Of a stretch of DNA of 64,000 nt, positions 45,473 through 57,910 are shown one piece after another. A program made the position numbers and the translations under genes. The stretch comes from Siphonodentalium dalli (lineage: Eukaryota > Mollusca > Scaphopoda > Gadilida > Siphonodentaliidae). The notes beneath the pieces are model-generated. The model was not told the origin of the DNA, did not search any database, and saw only the letters and a list, made by a program, of their open reading frames with translations. The stretch is from assembly GCA_032622095.1 (NCBI GenBank), contig CP136064.1:174918247-174982246 (forward strand), read 5' to 3'. The number at the start of each line of letters is the position of its first letter. Position 1 is the first letter of the stretch.

Positions 45473-45589
45473 AATCCAGGCCTCTTTTGCAGTTTGCCCC
45501 AGGTCCTGCAGCTCAACACAATCTACAGCAGTAGTTGCATCGCCGAGTTGATTCTTTGCTGTCTGGAGGGTTGTGATCTAAATATTTTC

Positions 45590-47805
45590 AGTGGAATACC
45601 TAACGCCTAACTGAAAGCCAACCTGACATTCGATTTTTCTTAATATTTTGAAATCGGCAACAGTCTGCTACCCGTGCGTTTGGTTATGAAGAATACTACT
45701 GGGGACACTTACTCACCAAATTTGGGGTCGATCTGTCAATAAACATGGCCTGTCCCCTCTATAGCGGCATTATTTATTTTTGAGTCGAAATTTTCTAAGT
45801 CGAACACCTAACTGAAAGCCAGCCTGACATTCGATTTCACTTAAAAACTTGAAATCGGCAACAGTCTGCGACCCGTGCGTTTGGTTATGAAGATTACTAC
45901 CGGGGACGCACATCCTCGCCAAATTTGGAGTCGATCGGTCAACAAACGAGGCCTGTCCCCTCTGTAGGGGTCTATATATAAACGATGAAGGTTGGACCAG
46001 ATTTGATTGATAGAGCACGAATTGAATAAAAAGAACACCTTTGGCGCAAAAAACTCAAAATCGATTTTTGGCTCGAAATTTTCTAAGTCGAATGTTAAAC
46101 GAATGTCGAACGCCTAACCAACTTCACACGTTAAAGCCAGACTGACATTCGAATTTCCTTTTCGAGTTTCCTTGACAATTTTGACCAGATTCGAGTGGGG
46201 GAGCACGAATTGGGTCAAAACATGATGTTTCGCGCAAAAAACTCGAAATCCATTTTTGGGCTGAAATATTTTCTAAGTCGAACGCCTAACTGAAAGCCAG
46301 CCTGACATTCGATTTCACTTAAAAACTTGAAATCGGCAACAGTCTGCGACCCGTGCGTTTGGTTATGAAGACTACATATGGGGACACACTTCCTCGCCAA
46401 ATTTGGTGTCGATCGATCAACAAACGAGGCCTGTCCCCTCTATAGGGGCCTATATATTTTTGTCATGCGGTAAAATAAATTTTTTGGAAAACGATGAAGG
46501 TTGGACCAGATTTGATTGATAGAGCACGAATTGGGTAAAAAGAACACATTTGGCGCACAAAACACAAAATCGATTTTTGGCTCAAAATTTTCTAAGTCGA
46601 ATGTTAAACGAATGTCGAACGCCTAACCAACTTCACACGTTAAAGCCAGACTGACATTCGAATTTCCTTTTCGAGTTTCCTTGACAATTTTGACCAGATT
46701 CGAGTGGGGGAGCACGAATTGGGTCAAAACATGATGTTTCGCGCAAAAAACTCGAAATCCATTTTTGGGCTGAAATATTTTCTAAGTCGAACGCCTAACT
46801 GAAAGCCAGCCTGACATTCGATTTCACTTAAAAACTTGAAATCGGCAACAGTCTGCGACCCGTGCGTTTGGTTATGAAGACTACATATGGGGACACACGT
46901 CCTCGCCAAATTTGGAGTGGATCGGTCAACAAACGAGGCCTGTCCCCTCTATAGGGGCCTATATATTTTTGTCATGCGGTAAAATAAATTTTTTGGAAAA
47001 CGATGAAGGTTGGACCAGATTTGATTGATAGAGCACGAATTGGGTAAAAAGAACACATTTGGCGCACAAAACACAAAATCGATTTTTGGCTCGAAATTTT
47101 CTAAGTCGAATGTTAAACGAATGTCGAACGCCTAACCAACTTCACACGTTAAAGCCAGACTGACATTCGAATTTCCTTTTCAAGTTTCCTTGACAATTTT
47201 GACCAGATTCGAGTGGGGGAGCACGAATTGGGTCAAAACATGATGTTTCGCGCAAAAAACTCGAAATCCATTTTTGGGCTGAAATATTTTCTAAGTCGAA
47301 CGCCTAACTGAAAGCCAGCCTGACATTCGATTTCACTTAAAAACTTGAAATCGGCAACAGTCTGCGACCCGTGCGTTTGGTTATGAAGATTACTACTGGG
47401 GACGCACGTCGTCACCAAATTTGGAGTGGATCGGTCAACAAACGAGGCCTGTCCCCTCTATAGGGGCCTATATATTTTTGTCCCGCGGTAAAATAAATTT
47501 TTTGGACCAGATTTGATTGATAGAGCACGAATTGGGTAAAAAGAACACCTTTGGCGCAAAACACTCAAAATCGATTTTTCGGTCTGGAAAATGGGAAAAC
47601 CGATGAAATTTCAGAAAATTCGAGCGGGGGGGGGGCACGAATTGGACCAATAGAGCACCTCTCCCGCCAAAACCCGAAATTGGACTTTTAATGAAATTTT
47701 CTAAGTCGAATGTCAAACGAATGTCGAACGCCGAACGCCTAACCAACTTCACACGAATGTCAAACGAATGTCGAACGCCGAACGCCTAACTAACTTCACA
47801 CACCT
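45590..47805 (-). repeat. Right terminal repeat array, inverted relative to the left array
   Basis: The unit is the reverse complement of the left array. Three units are spaced exactly 509 bp apart (the same block starts at 46215, 46724 and 47233), with a partial unit at 45600-46100. The outer 230 bp (47575-47805) match the outer end of the left array, including 'ttggcgggagaggtgctcta' in complement. Spacing is more uniform than on the left, so this side was homogenised more recently. Confidence 0.85.
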
Positions 47806-47892
47806 AAAATAGGGAGTTTATCTAATTTCAGAGCCGCAATTTCTCAAAATGAGCTAAAATCCATTTTTTATGGTCTTGTATTTTGAAAACTA

Positions 47893-49175
47893 ATTTTAGG
47901 CCAGGCAAATATGGACATAGGTGTCGCCTGGAGAGGGAATTTATGAGACCTACATTTTTGGTTAGCGTAAATACTAAACTTTCGGAGTCCGTATGTTGGA
48001 TTTGTCAGATAGGCGGATTTTGTTCTCACCGCGTGGTTTTCTTGAGGCACCCGATGAAAAAATCGGTCATTTTTTAAATAAAGCCGACATTTTTGACAGA
48101 GCATTTTCACACATTTTGAGAATAAATATTCGTCCAATTTTGATACCCGAGGGTGGGGCGATAACCAGAGTAGGGTAAAACATGTAACCATTGAATCTCG
48201 GAATTGCAGTAATGACGTCATGTGACGTCAAATACTATTTTGGGTGAGACAAATATGACGATTCACGCACAGCGTTGTCTTTCGTTTCTTTTAAATCATA
48301 AAGTAAGACGGGTATGCCACATTGTTTTATACCATGGGAAACTACTGCCAATTGGCTATATTTTGATATATAAATTATCGCTGCAGGCCGCATTATTTTT
48401 TATCAGAGGCAGAAAAATCAACCCTCCCCCATAAAGTTAAGATGCGCCATGATGTGGTATAAGGCACACATAACTCAGGGTTACATGTCAACAGGCTTAA
48501 TTAACACAACGGCCGTTGCAAGTCTGCTAAAGAATGTAATAATATATAAGTTAATGTCTACAACCTCGAACATTAACGTAGAAACAAAATATAATGTACC
48601 CCCAAACCCGAAATTTTAATAAATTTTAGAATTTTTCATAAAAAATTATATAAAACGCGTTTTTTATTTTCTGGAAGGCAAAAAAAGAAAAGAATTAGTA
48701 AGGGTGGAGATAATTGGTGTATACGGCAATTTCATTCCGCCTTGGATTAACAAATGACATAATAACCAAAAATGGCTGCCAATATGGAAGCCGCAATATA
48801 GGTGGAAATTGTGAAATATGAAAGAACGCAAAATTACTTGCTTAAATGGTTTGCATAACAAAGCGGTCGTTGATGGACTGTTAAACTATAGTTTAATGTA
48901 TATATCCCGATCTACAAACTCGAACAATAAAGTGAAATTATTACACAATGCACCTCCTGGCACAAAATTTTGATAAAATTTTGGCATATTTCTCCAAAAA
49001 TAACCTAAAGCCATTTTTGTCATCTTATCGGAAGCCATAAAGCGCAGACTGTAGCGTGGCGGAGATGTTTGGTGTGTACGGTAATTCAGTGTCGTTTTTG
49101 GATACAAAATGGCTTACTAACCCCAAGATGGCTGCCAATACGGTGGTCAGAATAAATGGTGAAATGTGTCATGTT
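47893..49175. repeat. Left arm of a 1.28-kb inverted repeat pair
   Basis: It matches the reverse complement of 56645-57910 over its length, through shared blocks such as 'aggtgtcgcctggagaggga', 'ttaacacaacggccgttg' and 'ccccaagatggctgccaata'. It contains an internal direct repeat of about 320 bp (48700-48860 against 49020-49180). Frames here (for example 49056-49391) are not conserved in the other arm. Confidence 0.8.
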
Positions 49176-50157
49176 TCACTTTTATCGCCGTCATTGCCGC
49201 CATCTAATGTCTCACACAACCCAAAGTATTATATTCATGTTACGCCGGGACATCATGATGCGGCATTCTATTTAAAATTGCTGCCTGAATGGTGCCCATT
49301 ATTGACGAATCTTGCATTCATGAGCATTCGTGCTCAAGTAAACCGTGTCCCTTCAAATAGGTGGCAATTTGAGCGAGGTATTTACAGATGAACAGGATTG
49401 TTTAAAACGAAGAACCTAGTAACAGTAATACATTGAATGCCTGATTGTTATTTATACCAGTCACCTTTGACATAATCAATATGAAATTACTTAAACCCGA
49501 CAATAGAAGGTCAATATTTCTCAATTAATATTATTCCAAGTGCTACCAACTATGATGGTACATATGAGGTGGATATGTCATGGATACCATTATCGAAGTC
49601 TGGGCTAGACGAGGTTGATGCGGGTTCACACCCCGACTTGATTGGGCGAAATTTGGGACCGATTTTAAAGCTAGCAATGAGATAAGGAACATCTCATTGT
49701 GCCATCCGATAAATATATGACCACTTCGATAAGAAATGATAATTTGTTCACACTCACTGAAGCAACCACATTTGAATCAATGATTTTGATTCTGAGTCAG
49801 TGCCCCCATTAATCTGTTATATTTACACACTAAGTGTTGTCATCACTAAATCCAGCATTCTGATTGGTCGGCGCCCACGTGGCTAGTTGCAGTTATTTCT
49901 CGGTGAATGCGTAACGCCTCATAACACCAAGCTAATAACACCATCGATACGTCATTAGGTTTGGAAAGACGAACGCGTAATGCTTTGGGCGCATTTTGAC
50001 TCGCGCAGGATTGACTTAATACATCATCGGGTTTCAACATGAAGAGAAATTGTTCCTATTAACTTTTGCCAAGGGTGCTATTGGGTATTTTGGGCTGATC
50101 TTGTCACGATACACTTTTCGATTTAAATATATTTACAAAAGCGGCTTTTTCGCTAAA
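49176..50157. other. Intergenic, nothing recognised
   Basis: No frame with motifs beyond the tail of a 111-codon frame at 49056-49391, and no repeats. Confidence 0.55.
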
Positions 50158-50338
50158 TGTATATAAATATAAGGATTAACTGTCATGTGGACTATTATGG
50201 AGATGTAACGGTGAGGTAAGTGGACATAACTTGTATGTAAAACCCTTCGGGTTTTACACAAGTTATGTCCACTTACCTCACCGTTACATCTCCATAAAAA
50301 CAGTCCACATGACAGTTAATCCTTATATATATATATAC
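50158..50338. repeat. Near-perfect 180-bp foldback (hairpin)
   Basis: The arms are 50158-50245 and 50249-50338 with a 3-base centre. They pair almost completely: ATTAACTGTCATGTGGAC and GGTAAGTGGACATAACTTGT have exact complements. The exceptions are a 2-base bulge near 50234 and a small bulge near 50194. It is a MITE or precursor-hairpin-like structure. Confidence 0.9.
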
Positions 50339-50621
50339 AATGCACAATTGCTGTACAATAGCTTCGACCCACAGAAGACGGCCGCGTTAACACAGAGTGA
50401 ATTTTTCCAGACCCTAAATCACCATCGCCGCTTTTATTGACTGGTGTCTTATAACGCCAAGAAGATGAGATTCAGAAAAAGATAGCGCTCGTCTTACAAA
50501 ATTAGTTCAGATTTTGCATCTTCCGAAAGATTATCTGATCAGTGATAAACATAAGATTAGTCATGTCCAGAATGAGAATCCCTCCTGTGTTTCTAACTTA
50601 ATTATGCAGTTTCTGTTGAAC

Positions 50622-53600
50622 AAGATTATTATTATTATTATTATTATAGATACATTTAGAACACATTATACAATAAATTAGTTTCAATGCGCTTACAATA
50701 CAAACATGGCACACATCCTAAAATAATAATGCACGAATGGATAAAATTATATATAAACAACCTAACTAGATAATACCAACTTAACCTAATAATCAACCGC
50801 AGTAAGGCAATAATAACAGCTAGACCATTTAAAATACACGAAGATATACGATTGAATCACTAAAATTATATGGTGAAAGTAAAAGTTAATATATGGGTTA
50901 AACGGTATAGACTCGCACGCACATAACAGACTCTGGTAAACAGCTATCGAAGAACACCTTTTTTTTGGCAGATTGAAGCATAACTCGAACAAGTGAGTCT
51001 TAATTTTTTACTTGAATTTGGGGAAAGTAGCACAATTCCGGATGTCCATTGGAACTCTATTCCAGTTGTTGATGGAAGTCTCTTGGAAGCACCTAATTCC
51101 GTAGTTGATGTTAGGCTTCCTAGTCGCTCTGCGGATATCTTTCCCACTGGTACATGATCGAGTCACACCCCCGCTTTTCAGAACAAACATGTCAGAAATG
51201 TACAAATGAACCGTATGATTTAGCGATTTGAATACTGTGACCGCACATTTGTATTCCATTCTAAACTGAAAAGTCATTATATGTTCACTAATCAACGTCT
51301 TGGTTATATGGTCGTATTTGCTTTTATTGTCGATAAGTCTTGCACAGTTGTTAATTAAGACATCGATCCGGTGCATATTCTCCTTGGTGATATTTGTCAG
51401 CAGAGAATTCAGACTATCAACACGTGACATGACAAGCGATAAGACTGCGCGTTTCATAGCTTTTTTGCTCAGGTGACATCGAACTCTGCGCAGGCATCTA
51501 AGGTGGTAGTAACATGTTCGCAGTATGTCAGATACCATTTTATCAAGACACATGGTAGAATCAAAGTGCGCACCAAGGTTCCGAAGATCACTACACGATG
51601 GAATAACGCTGTCGCCCAGCTGATTTTCAAACTCTGGCTCTGTGTTTTTACCCACTGAGAGCGATAGTTCTTTGATGGAATATTTGGAGCCAATTACCAT
51701 GAACTCGGACTTGTCGTCATTAAGTTTAAGTTTGTTATTCTGCATCCAAGATTTTACTTTACAGAAACACTATTCCAGACAATGTATTGCGTTGTTATAG
51801 CCATTCGGATCATTTCTAGAAAATTCTACATATATTTGAGTGTCATCAGCATACAGATGGTATTTAACCGAATGACCTTCGAGAATCCGTCCAAGTGGCA
51901 AGGTGTAAATGAGGAATAAGGGCGGTCCCAATATATATCCCTGAGGCAGTCCGACATCTAGACTGACTTCCCTTGAGAATGACTCTCCAATCACGACCTT
52001 TTGCTTTCGATTTATCAGATAAGAAGAAAACCAGTGCAACGCCGTACCGTGTAGACCAATATGGTCACTAAGTCGGTCCAACAAGATGGTGTGGTCACAA
52101 GTGTCGAAAGCCGCACTAAGATCAAGCATAAGTAATAACACACACTTTCCTTGGTCTAAAGATAAATCGATGTCATTTTTAACCTTAACAAGCGCAGTCT
52201 CTCGAGAATGATTACTTCTGTATGCAGATTGCCTGGAATCAAACAAATTATGCGTCTTAACATGTTCTAATAGCTGCAGACTAACAATTTTCTCCAGCAA
52301 TTTTGACAGAAATGATAGGTTGGACACCGGTCTGTAGTTTTTCAGAATGTCAGTATCCGGAGAAGCTTTCTTAATGATGGGTGTTACGATCGCTGTGTTC
52401 ATGTTTTCCGGAACTTCTCCAGTAGATAAAGAGTTAGAAATAATTCTAGTAAAAACTGGAACAATGTGTTGTTTGACATTGTCCGATTTCAGGAATCGTG
52501 TAGGTATCGGATCCAATGTGCATGACTTGCTCTTCATTTTATTCAAAACCTTCTCAACATCAGCTTCATGGACAGGTTGAAATTCACAAAAGGTAATGCT
52601 TGAAGAAAGCCATGAATTCGATGGTTGCGCGCATGTGGTCGCTGGGAAAGACCTCCTGATAATGTCTATTTTCTCGTGAACAAATACGACAAAATCATTC
52701 GCCAAAATGTCATCATTACTGCGACGGGGTAACTGATCATCCTCCTTCTTAGTTAAAAGCTTTAGACAGTCAAAGACTTGCTTCTGTGAGGCATTAGCTA
52801 AGAATTTTTCAAAGTATGATTTTTTTGAACTATAAACCATTTTCACAACTCGTCTGGAACATGTTATCAGCACGGTTTTATTGTCTGATGTTGGATGTCT
52901 CAAGTGTTTCACAGATAGTTTACGGCGTTCTTTCTTGGCCTCAAGTATTTCGTCCGTGAACCATGGGTTGTTTTTGCGACCTAGTGTTACAGTCTTTAGA
53001 GGAACTAGTTCATTGAGAATTTCGGTAACACACAGATTGTATGATGTTACATCAGTAATTGAATCATGTGTTAACCCAACAAGCACAGAGAATCGTTCAA
53101 CATCCAGAGATTTGAAAGGACGTCGCATAACACATTGTCCCTTTGTAGATGGTCGTGGAACATTCACCGACCATTCGCATGCGACTGCATGGTGATCGGA
53201 TTTAAAACATGAACGCTCTAATATGTTAATGTTGGAAACATGAGTATTTTCGCTTGAAATTATGTGATCAAGAGTGTGTCCAATATGGGGATCTTCACTG
53301 GTACAGCGGGTACACCCAACAACATGCTGGGTTAACCCCTTTCTCTCAAGTTTCTTCAGGTATGTCACAGTGTTGTTATCAGAAACATCGTCTACTTTAA
53401 TATTGATGTCTTCAACGATAACGAATGGTGCTGTTAAGCTAATATACCTGGCGATAAGTTGTTCGAATTCCTTCATGAATCCCGATATCCTACATCCTCC
53501 CGGCTTGTCAGGAGGTCTATATATAACAATCAGTCTTAAGCAGTCTGTCCCCGATTTGTTTGGGAACTTGCACATAACAACCATATGTTCGAAGTGTTTG

Positions 53601-54500
53601 TATGTGTCTACTGGTTCGCATTAAACATGGATGCGAGTAGAGTGGAAAATGGCTATGCCTCCACCACGGTTGACATCAGCGCGCGAACTGAACCCGGCAT
53701 TGAAGTTTTCAGGACACGCTGCAGCAGCAGTCGGGCCTTCCTCGCCATCAAGGAGCCACGTTTCACAGACAGCTAGTAGATGACAATTGTTGGCTTCTAT
53801 GAATTCAGACACTTCTAATGACTTTTTGACGATGGATTGTGCATTCAATGTTATTAATTTACATGCATCTATTATAGTGTCATTGGTGCAGACGGTTATG
53901 AGATTGTTCAAATCCACACCACGATTGTCTGCAGATTTATTCCTCGCCGATCGCGACATACATATCCGCTCATCACAAAGACTGCTTCTTGTGATGACGG
54001 ATATGAAGCGCCCTTTCCGACGGCCCCCTCTCGATCCGCGTCTGCGTTTGGATCGACAACGTTTTCTCTGTTCGGTATTCGTCCATTGAGTAGAACTAAT
54101 TGGCTGTACACCTAGGGAGACAATACGAGCCAAAACGTTCAGTCTGAGTGGTTGTAAGTGATATGCACCCCGTTGTCGCAACGTGTCGGGTGAGTAAGTA
54201 ATTAACATGTCCATGTGGCGTCTCGCAGACTCTCGTGAAATTGCATCAGCTGATCTGCATGATTGGTAAATCCTTGTATTGGGCTGGACCGTAACACTGT
54301 GAAGACAGCGGACTTCGCTGCGTGGTCTGATGGGTTCGGGACTGGGCGCAGATTGAAAGTCTCGAATAATCCAGAAAATTTGTAAAAGTCCAAAATTCCA
54401 CACAATGGTAGATAAGTTCAGCATAATGTTGTGCCAGACACGACAACAACCATGAAACAGAAAGGTTCAACCAGAATTTCAGCTTAGGTAACATGCATAA
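50622..54500 (-). mobile_element. CR1/L2-group non-LTR retrotransposon, near full length in its coding part
   Basis: On the minus strand the coding region (54424-51008) is followed by a 3' tail. The tail contains GTAAGCGCATTGAAAC, then 'attgtataatgtgttctaaa', then (ATA)n ending at about 50625. This is the tail layout of CR1/L2-like elements. The 5' limit is uncertain. I found no clear target-site duplication. Confidence 0.8.
51008..54424 (-). pseudogene. Endonuclease-reverse transcriptase of the CR1/L2-like element (two nonsense codons)
   Basis: One reading frame runs through the whole region, interrupted only by TAA at 53623-53621 and TAG at 51772-51770. The N-terminal part is basic (KRRRGSRGGRRKGR). 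The AP-type endonuclease begins near LITLNAQSIV (about 53860). It contains EDINIKVDD where GDFN-type motifs usually sit, and SDHHAV at its end (about 53175). The reverse transcriptase starts near 52560, with LDLSAAFD, LPQGYILGP and the catalytic YADDTQ (51838-51855). A C-terminal helical region follows to 51008. The length of about 1,139 codons suits ORF2 of this group. The protein would nick target DNA and copy the element RNA. Confidence 0.9.
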
Positions 54501-56644
54501 TTTGAGAAAATAGCGAACATCTTGAGAGGAGAAAAATTCTGCAGCCTGCTAGGCGCAAGAACATCCTTGAAGGACCGCCACGAAGGACCGCTTTCTTTGC
54601 AATATATGAACGCGATAACCTTCAGAAATATCAAATGTTGTTTCCAACGTGGTGGTAAAGTAAACTTGTCTACTATATGTTACATCTGAACTGGTCATAT
54701 TCAGACCAGGAGACCTGCTGCTGTTGCAAGTACCATCGGTGTTTGAAACGTAAAACCCATGTCATTAATGTATCAATCGGGCTGTATTCAATATTCGTAT
54801 TTACAGGCAACTCCAGCGGAAAAAAATTTGGCGAATAATTCCTCGTCCCCATTTCGTCCCGATTTTACAAAGATATATGCATGTATTCCCCACACGCTGT
54901 TCAGTAAATACTAAACTACGGCTATCGTGTCCATTTACTGATTTCGCTCAGCACAATCGGAGTTGTTATGGATGAGTTATCGTAGATCAGATTCTGGTCT
55001 GCACAGAAGTTGTTGCTATATGTCATTTCTGAGATGCAGCGACAAATTACAACAAGACTCGTGACCTCATTTTGTTTTACCCATTTGTACACCAAACACT
55101 ACCACAATATAATATCAGGATACGCACTATACACACGGTCTACTCACGTCGCGCATAATGTGTTAACTATAGATACATTTGAATTTAACTGTAACATATC
55201 TGGCGTTAGATATGACGTGTGGGTGGAATTATAATGCTTTAATCATGAACGGCCATAATCAAAATATGGTATGTTTTCAGACATCCGACCTGCTGGCATC
55301 AGCAGGTCCCTGACCGCATTAATTTTGGACGTATCTAGAAAGTTATTATACGCTTCCTGGTATCAACCTGTGTATGGCATGTATACAAATAATTGTCGTC
55401 CTTTTCATTTTGGTGTCATAATGGGCTAATACTTACACTGGGATACCAAAAAGTCCGAAATGTATCAGTCTACATGATAAAACTCCATGCCAATACTCCG
55501 TCTATATGCTGTTTTCTGAATGTACAGCCGTCCAGAAGTAATCCTACCTACTCATCAGCATAGGAAGATATGGGTAATATGACTGTTCATCTAGCATGGG
55601 ATAACTGTCCATATTTGGGGTACCTCGTCTTACAAGCAATTGTTCAGTCACTTCTGGAAATCACGAGTGCACATGGTGTAACGAGACTCCAGTACCATAC
55701 TATACAGAGTAACATACAATCGAAATATATAGGGACATAGTTTGACAGTTTTATGTGATTTACCACATCGCTGGTATTTTCGTTGTTGGAAATGTCGCTT
55801 AGAGCCTTGACTTTGCTTTGCAACTTATCTACTGCCAGTACAAGCAAATACCTCCAACCCGTTAATCAGCTGACAAACTACAAGAGGAAAATCAACCAGG
55901 TTTCCATCTCCTTGTGTGCGAAATATGTGTCATGGAAAATAATCCGGTAAATGTTTGAATACAAAATTAAACGAGTCTATTGCGTGATGATGAATCTGAA
56001 CTAACCTGTATGATGTGACGGTTTGATAATTTGCTGGATATGTCCTCTTGCGGACTGGGCAGCAATTGTCAATGAGATCCATTTATACTTACTTTTAGAA
56101 CGGTATACATGATACCCAATGTATCAGTAGCTCCGTTCTTGTAACCACGCCTCGTTGATAGAGGGTAACTAACGAATCGTATCAACATGAATTAGTTGAT
56201 GAGATATGTATCCGAATTGGTTAATTGGTTAATTCTGTTATTCGCGGTAACAAATTTGTAACAAATTTGTAACAAATCGCATTTTGTTACAAATAGCCAT
56301 AGAGAGTGCCAAGTATGATGCTTAAATGTCGTGTTAGATTTAATGTAACATACACAATTCCCTTATTCTTTTCGCAAAGATAGTCAGACAGCCATCTGCC
56401 TTAAATCAATCATGTTTATTGTGAAATAATTTGCACGACATGCCACCGATTTCGAAGAACAAATCTTACTTGAGCGCGAATGAATGCAAAATGTGTCGAT
56501 CCTCTCACTCGTGGGTACCAATCTGGTTGTTGTCATTTTAATAGAACTGACCAATGTTACGTCCTAGTATTGCAAAAATGATATGAATATGATAGGACTA
56601 TTGGTTTTATAAGACATTTCATTGCGATGGTGGTGTTAATTGCG
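54501..56644. other. Intergenic, nothing recognised
   Basis: Short frames only (74 codons or fewer). A local triplication 'aacaaatttgt' lies near 56250. No gene is seen. Confidence 0.55.
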
Positions 56645-57910
56645 GCATGACAGATTTTACAATTCCATCCATATACCGGCCACCGTATTGGCAGCCATCT
56701 TGGGGTTAATATGTCACGTAGTAACCGCCGACGACATGAAATTATCGTACATACAATTTATATCCACCACGCGACATTATTGTCTTTATGCATTTCGAGA
56801 AGATGACAAAAATAGGTTTTCGATTAGTTTTGGACTAAATTACTTAAATATTTAATCAAAAATTGGGACCAGGAGGTGCTTTGTGTACCGGTTTCACTTA
56901 AATTTTATAGTCGATGTATCGGGGTATATATATTACATAAAACTGTAGCAGTTTATCAACGGCCGTTGTGTTAGTTAAGTCATTTTGGCCAGTAATCGTT
57001 CTTACAAATTTCACAATTCCCACCTATATACCGGCCACCATATTGGCAGCCATCTTGGGTTATTAGGCCAGTTTTTAAACCAAGACGGAACGAAATTACC
57101 GTATACACTAATTATCTCCACCCTTAATACATTATATTCATTTTTGCCTCCCGGAAGAAGACAAAATGCATTTTAGATTCTCTTTTTGGGGAAAAAATCT
57201 CAAATTTGTTAAAAAATTTAGTCAGGAGGTACATTATGTAATATTGTTACTGTAATGCTCGACTGTGTCGATCTACACATATCTATTAGACAATACCTTA
57301 GCAGTGCACCAACGGCCGTTGTGTTAATTTCTCAATTTGGCACATAATCGTGCGTTCTGTGTGCCTTACACCACAGCCTGACGCATCTCATCTTTAGGGG
57401 GAGGGTTGATTTTTCTGCCTTTGATAAAAAATGATGCGACCAACAGCGATAAGTAATATACTAGAACGTAGCTAATTGGCAGTAGTTTCCCATGGTATAA
57501 AATAATTTGGCATAACTATCTTACTTCTGATTTTATAAGAAACGAAAGACAACGCTTTGCGTGAATCGTCATATTCTTCTCACCCTAAAAATTATTTGAC
57601 GTCATGTGACTGTCGTTCCGAGATTCAATGGTTACATGTATTACCTTACTCTGGTTATCGCCCCATTCACACGTATCAAAATTGGACGAATATCTCTTCT
57701 CAAAGGTGTGAATTTACTCTGTCAAATATGTCGGCTTTATTTTAAAAATGACCTATTTTATCACCAGGTGCCTCAATAAAACCACGCGGTGCGAAAAAAG
57801 TCCGCCTATCTGACAAATCCAACATACGGATTCCGAAAGTTAAGTGTTCATGCTAACCAAAAATGTAGGTCTCATAAATTCCCTCTCCAGGCGACACCTA
57901 TTTGCCTAGA
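56645..57910. repeat. Right arm of the 1.28-kb inverted repeat pair
   Basis: Reverse complement of 47893-49175 with moderate divergence. It keeps the same internal direct repeat ('gtattggcagccatcttgggtta' near 56685 and 57040). Confidence 0.8.

Larger units (their letters stand above)
23628..47805. mobile_element. 24.2-kb composite Polinton/adintovirus-like element, internally duplicated, now dead
   Basis: The left end at 23628 begins AGGTGTGTGAAGTTAGTTAG and the right end at 47805 is the exact reverse complement. Behind each end lies an array of the same repeat of about 0.5 kb in opposite orientation. Outside the ends are AAAATTGGG (23619-23627) and AAAATAGGG (47806-47814), a possible 9-bp target-site duplication with one mismatch. 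The interior holds two tandem copies of a 9.9-kb unit with a family B DNA polymerase, helicase, rve integrase and virion-type genes, the gene set of Polinton/Maverick and adintovirus-like elements. Polintons usually make 6-bp duplications, so the flanking repeat is atypical. All large genes are broken in both copies. Confidence 0.75.

Noticed and set aside
49056-49391. 111-codon forward frame
   Set aside because: It lies in the dispersed inverted-repeat arm, and the matching arm at 56.6-57.9 kb does not keep the frame.
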